Source: Neorhizobium huautlense (GTDB lineage: Bacteria; Pseudomonadota; Alphaproteobacteria; Rhizobiales; Rhizobiaceae). Taken from it: DNA of 64,000 nt. A program made the translations under genes and the position numbers. Shown here piece after piece: positions 62,230-64,000 of the stretch. The stretch spans positions 62,001 through 126,000 of the forward strand of contig NZ_PVBM01000014.1 in assembly GCF_002968575.1 (NCBI RefSeq), in the 5' to 3' direction. A model generated the notes under the pieces. It ran no database searches, was not told the origin of the DNA, and saw only the letters and a list, made by a program, of their open reading frames with translations. Numbering within the stretch: the first letter of the stretch is position 1; each line of letters starts with the position of its first letter.

Positions 62230-64000
62230 TCATCCGAGCACATGTTGCAATCCATCATTCTGATAGTGCCCGTTGTCTTGTTCTGCGGGCGTGACGCCCA
62301 TTTCTTCAAACTCGCCATCCAGCATGCTGTCATCCAGGAAGACCACCGCCTCGTTGACGAGCGTATCGGGGTCCCCCGTGAGCAGGTCCGGCTGATGGGA
62401 AATCAATTCCGCCTGGAAAAGCGTTTCTTCGGAATATTGCTGCCCTCCGACATAGGTGTGCCCGAAGGAATCGAAATCGAGGATGGCAGCGTTGTTGATC
62501 AACGCATTTGCGCCTGTTGAAACCGTCCACGCAGCGTCGGTTTGCGGATCGAGCGCATTCATTGCGAGCGCGATCTGGTCGCTGTCTCCGACGATGTTCG
62601 TCTGACTGATGTATTGAATGTTCAGGAAATCGCCGCTGATATAAAGGACACGAAGGCCGCCAAGGCCTGCGAAAGCCGGATCGGTCAACACTCCCTTCGA
62701 TAGATCTCTGCCTCCCGCGGCCATATCGTTGGCGGCATCGAGGTAGGCGGAAGGCAATTCTCCGAAGCGGTCCGCGCCACCGACGTTGTAGATGTGCGCC
62801 TGATTCCAGAGCAGGTTTCCCGAACTGCCAATGCTGCCCTGACCTGTCGTCTCGAAACCCGACACTGCCCCGACCACGTCGTTGTCAAACAGTACATTCG
62901 TCTGGTGGATGATATTGGCGTCATAGAGCGAACCACCGACAATGATGAGGTCGAAGGAGAAGCCCAGCTCGAAGATCGAAGTCTGGTTTACGCTTGTATT
63001 GTCCCCCGCGATGACGCTTGTCGTGACACCCGACGAAGACAATATCCCGACATCGTTGTCGGTCATGAACACGTATTGTTCCAGCCAATTGGTGATCAAC
63101 AGATCCCCTTGGATCTCGGTGATCGCCCAAGCGCTCGGGAAACCTCCTGCGGCGGCCTGATCTCCAGAGCCTTCCTCGAGCGGATCCGTACGCTCGAAAG
63201 TCGCAATGTTGAAAAGCTCGTTCGGGCTGTCTTCGCTATTCCACCCGTCGATTGCGGACGTGATGGAGTCGGTGTCCCAAATTGCATTGGTCTGGACGAT
63301 CGCGTTGATTTCCACATGATCGCCGACGACCGCCGTTACGGTTGCTCCGGTCCAGAGGTTCTTCACCACGGCCTGGTTGACGACGGTGTTGTCCCCGGCA
63401 ATGAGTTCGACGGAATTGTCGATGGTGATCGAGCCGTCTTCGGAAATCACCACATTGGGCGGCGGTCCATCATCTTCGTCGGCATCGGCCCCTACGGCGT
63501 CGTCGTTATCGGCATCCTCGTCGGCTGGGCTCTCCGCGTCATTCTCTTCCGCATTCTCCTCATCGTCGAAGGAGAAGTAGTCTTCAAGCTTTGGAGCATC
63601 CTCGACGAGCTCTCCGTTGACATAGACGCCCTCGATGACAGGAGAGTGCTCGATGAATGTTTCCATCGGACTGCCGGGCGCCGCGACCAACGCTTTCAGC
63701 TGGAAGGCAATGTCATTGATGACATCAATGAGTTCCGCACTGGAACCGGGCATTTCCGGATGGCCGATTGGCGCGTGGGAAAGCACATCGTCAGCAGCTT
63801 TCAGCAGAGCGGCGTCATTCACTGGATCGGGGTGGAATTCAAGATTGCTTCCCCCGACGTTGAAAGTGTCGTCGTCCGACAGCGACGCTGCCTGAATGAT
63901 GTAATTGACGACAGACCCTGGAGGCTCGATCGGCGGCACGGTGAACGCTTGTCCAATGCGCGCGCCTGGAAGGATTTCCTCTGTCTGTTCGGGAGGGAAA
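62230..64000 (-). CDS. acidic two-motif repeat protein, likely type I secretion cargo (partial)
   Basis: The N-terminus is outside the window: the frame is open to the last base, so at least 589 residues. After a mixed region comes an Asp/Glu-rich stretch (about 63485-63585). The rest is built from two alternating motifs: A, like AGDNTVVNQAVV, AGDNTSVNQTSI, SGNLLWNQAHI, TGANALINNAAI; and B, like EINAIVQTNAIWDTDSI, DANIIHQTNVLFDNDVV, IQYISQTNIVGDSDQI. No RTX GGxGxD repeats are seen. The stop is next to the exporter start (ATGA at 62233). A secreted beta-solenoid-like protein is my inference; I do not recognise a named family. Confidence 0.7.
   Translation of the reverse strand, partial: FPPEQTEEILPGARIGQAFTVPPIEPPGSVVNYIIQAASLSDDDTFNVGGSNLEFHPDPVNDAALLKAADDVLSHAPIGHPEMPGSSAELIDVINDIAFQLKALVAAPGSPMETFIEHSPVIEGVYVNGELVEDAPKLEDYFSFDDEENAEENDAESPADEDADNDDAVGADADEDDGPPPNVVISEDGSITIDNSVELIAGDNTVVNQAVVKNLWTGATVTAVVGDHVEINAIVQTNAIWDTDSITSAIDGWNSEDSPNELFNIATFERTDPLEEGSGDQAAAGGFPSAWAITEIQGDLLITNWLEQYVFMTDNDVGILSSSGVTTSVIAGDNTSVNQTSIFELGFSFDLIIVGGSLYDANIIHQTNVLFDNDVVGAVSGFETTGQGSIGSSGNLLWNQAHIYNVGGADRFGELPSAYLDAANDMAAGGRDLSKGVLTDPAFAGLGGLRVLYISGDFLNIQYISQTNIVGDSDQIALAMNALDPQTDAAWTVSTGANALINNAAILDFDSFGHTYVGGQQYSEETLFQAELISHQPDLLTGDPDTLVNEAVVFLDDSMLDGEFEEMGVTPAEQDNGHYQNDGLQHVLG

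Noticed and set aside
1..64000. Mobile elements, CRISPR arrays, tRNA or rRNA genes
   Set aside because: I found no transposase or integrase motif, no regularly spaced repeats and no tRNA-like cloverleaf; a covariance-model search would be needed to exclude tRNAs fully.

Overview
The window is GC-rich, densely packed, and looks like an alphaproteobacterium of the Rhizobiaceae (Rhizobium/Agrobacterium type). This rests on the protein families: a DUF900 hydrolase tail, a KdgR-like IclR regulator beside a rhamnogalacturonide uptake operon, a nonribosomal peptide synthetase (NRPS) of the MupA/Atu3671 luciferase-monooxygenase type, and an OPX/Wzz polysaccharide export set. No rRNA, tRNA, insertion sequence, phage gene or CRISPR array was seen. 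The genus is an inference.

Region 1 (1-5.1 kb) holds the end of an alpha/beta hydrolase gene, a small exported EF-hand protein, and an RND efflux pair (adaptor plus inner-membrane pump). Region 2 (5.1-15.0 kb) is a catabolic unit for pectin-derived oligosaccharides. A KdgR-like repressor is divergent from a GH105-type unsaturated rhamnogalacturonyl hydrolase, followed by a sugar ABC importer (binding protein, two permeases, ATPase) and three Gfo/Idh oxidoreductases joined by 4-base overlaps or a 5-base gap.

Region 3 (15.0-58.2 kb) is a large Wzx/Wzy-type exopolysaccharide locus. It has an initiating sugar-phosphate transferase (39.8 kb), flippase (22.0 kb), polymerase/ligase (55.1 kb), OPX export protein (47.9 kb), Wzz co-polymerase (49.2 kb), a BY-kinase-like protein whose P-loop lysine is missing (50.8 kb), and about ten glycosyltransferases. 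It also has a GtrB/GT-C pair, an SGNH-like exported protein, a LuxR-type regulator whose receiver lacks the phosphoacceptor Asp, a GMC oxidoreductase, and an acyl ligase/acyl carrier protein/PLP decarboxylase/acyltransferase group resembling exosortase-A-associated genes, although no exosortase is in the window.

A hybrid natural-product assembly line sits inside this locus (23.5-35.6 kb). One protein is an NRPS with an N-terminal formyltransferase, a condensation-like remnant, an adenylation domain split by an inserted luciferase-like monooxygenase, and a carrier domain. The divergently transcribed protein is a one-module polyketide synthase (PKS), KS-AT-KR-DH-ACP-TE. A 4'-phosphopantetheinyl transferase gene follows the NRPS by 2 bases. 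The simplest reading is one N-formylated or oxidised amino acid extended by one ketide unit and released by the thioesterase. The flippase gene lies 45 bases behind the PKS, so the small molecule may be tied to the polysaccharide, or the two systems may only be interleaved.

Region 4 (58.7-64.0 kb) is a type I secretion pair (HlyD adaptor and ABC exporter with a long disordered N-terminus) plus an acidic protein, cut by the window end, built from two alternating short repeats. It is the candidate cargo. A 485-base gene-free stretch before it holds a likely terminator and a nested hairpin.
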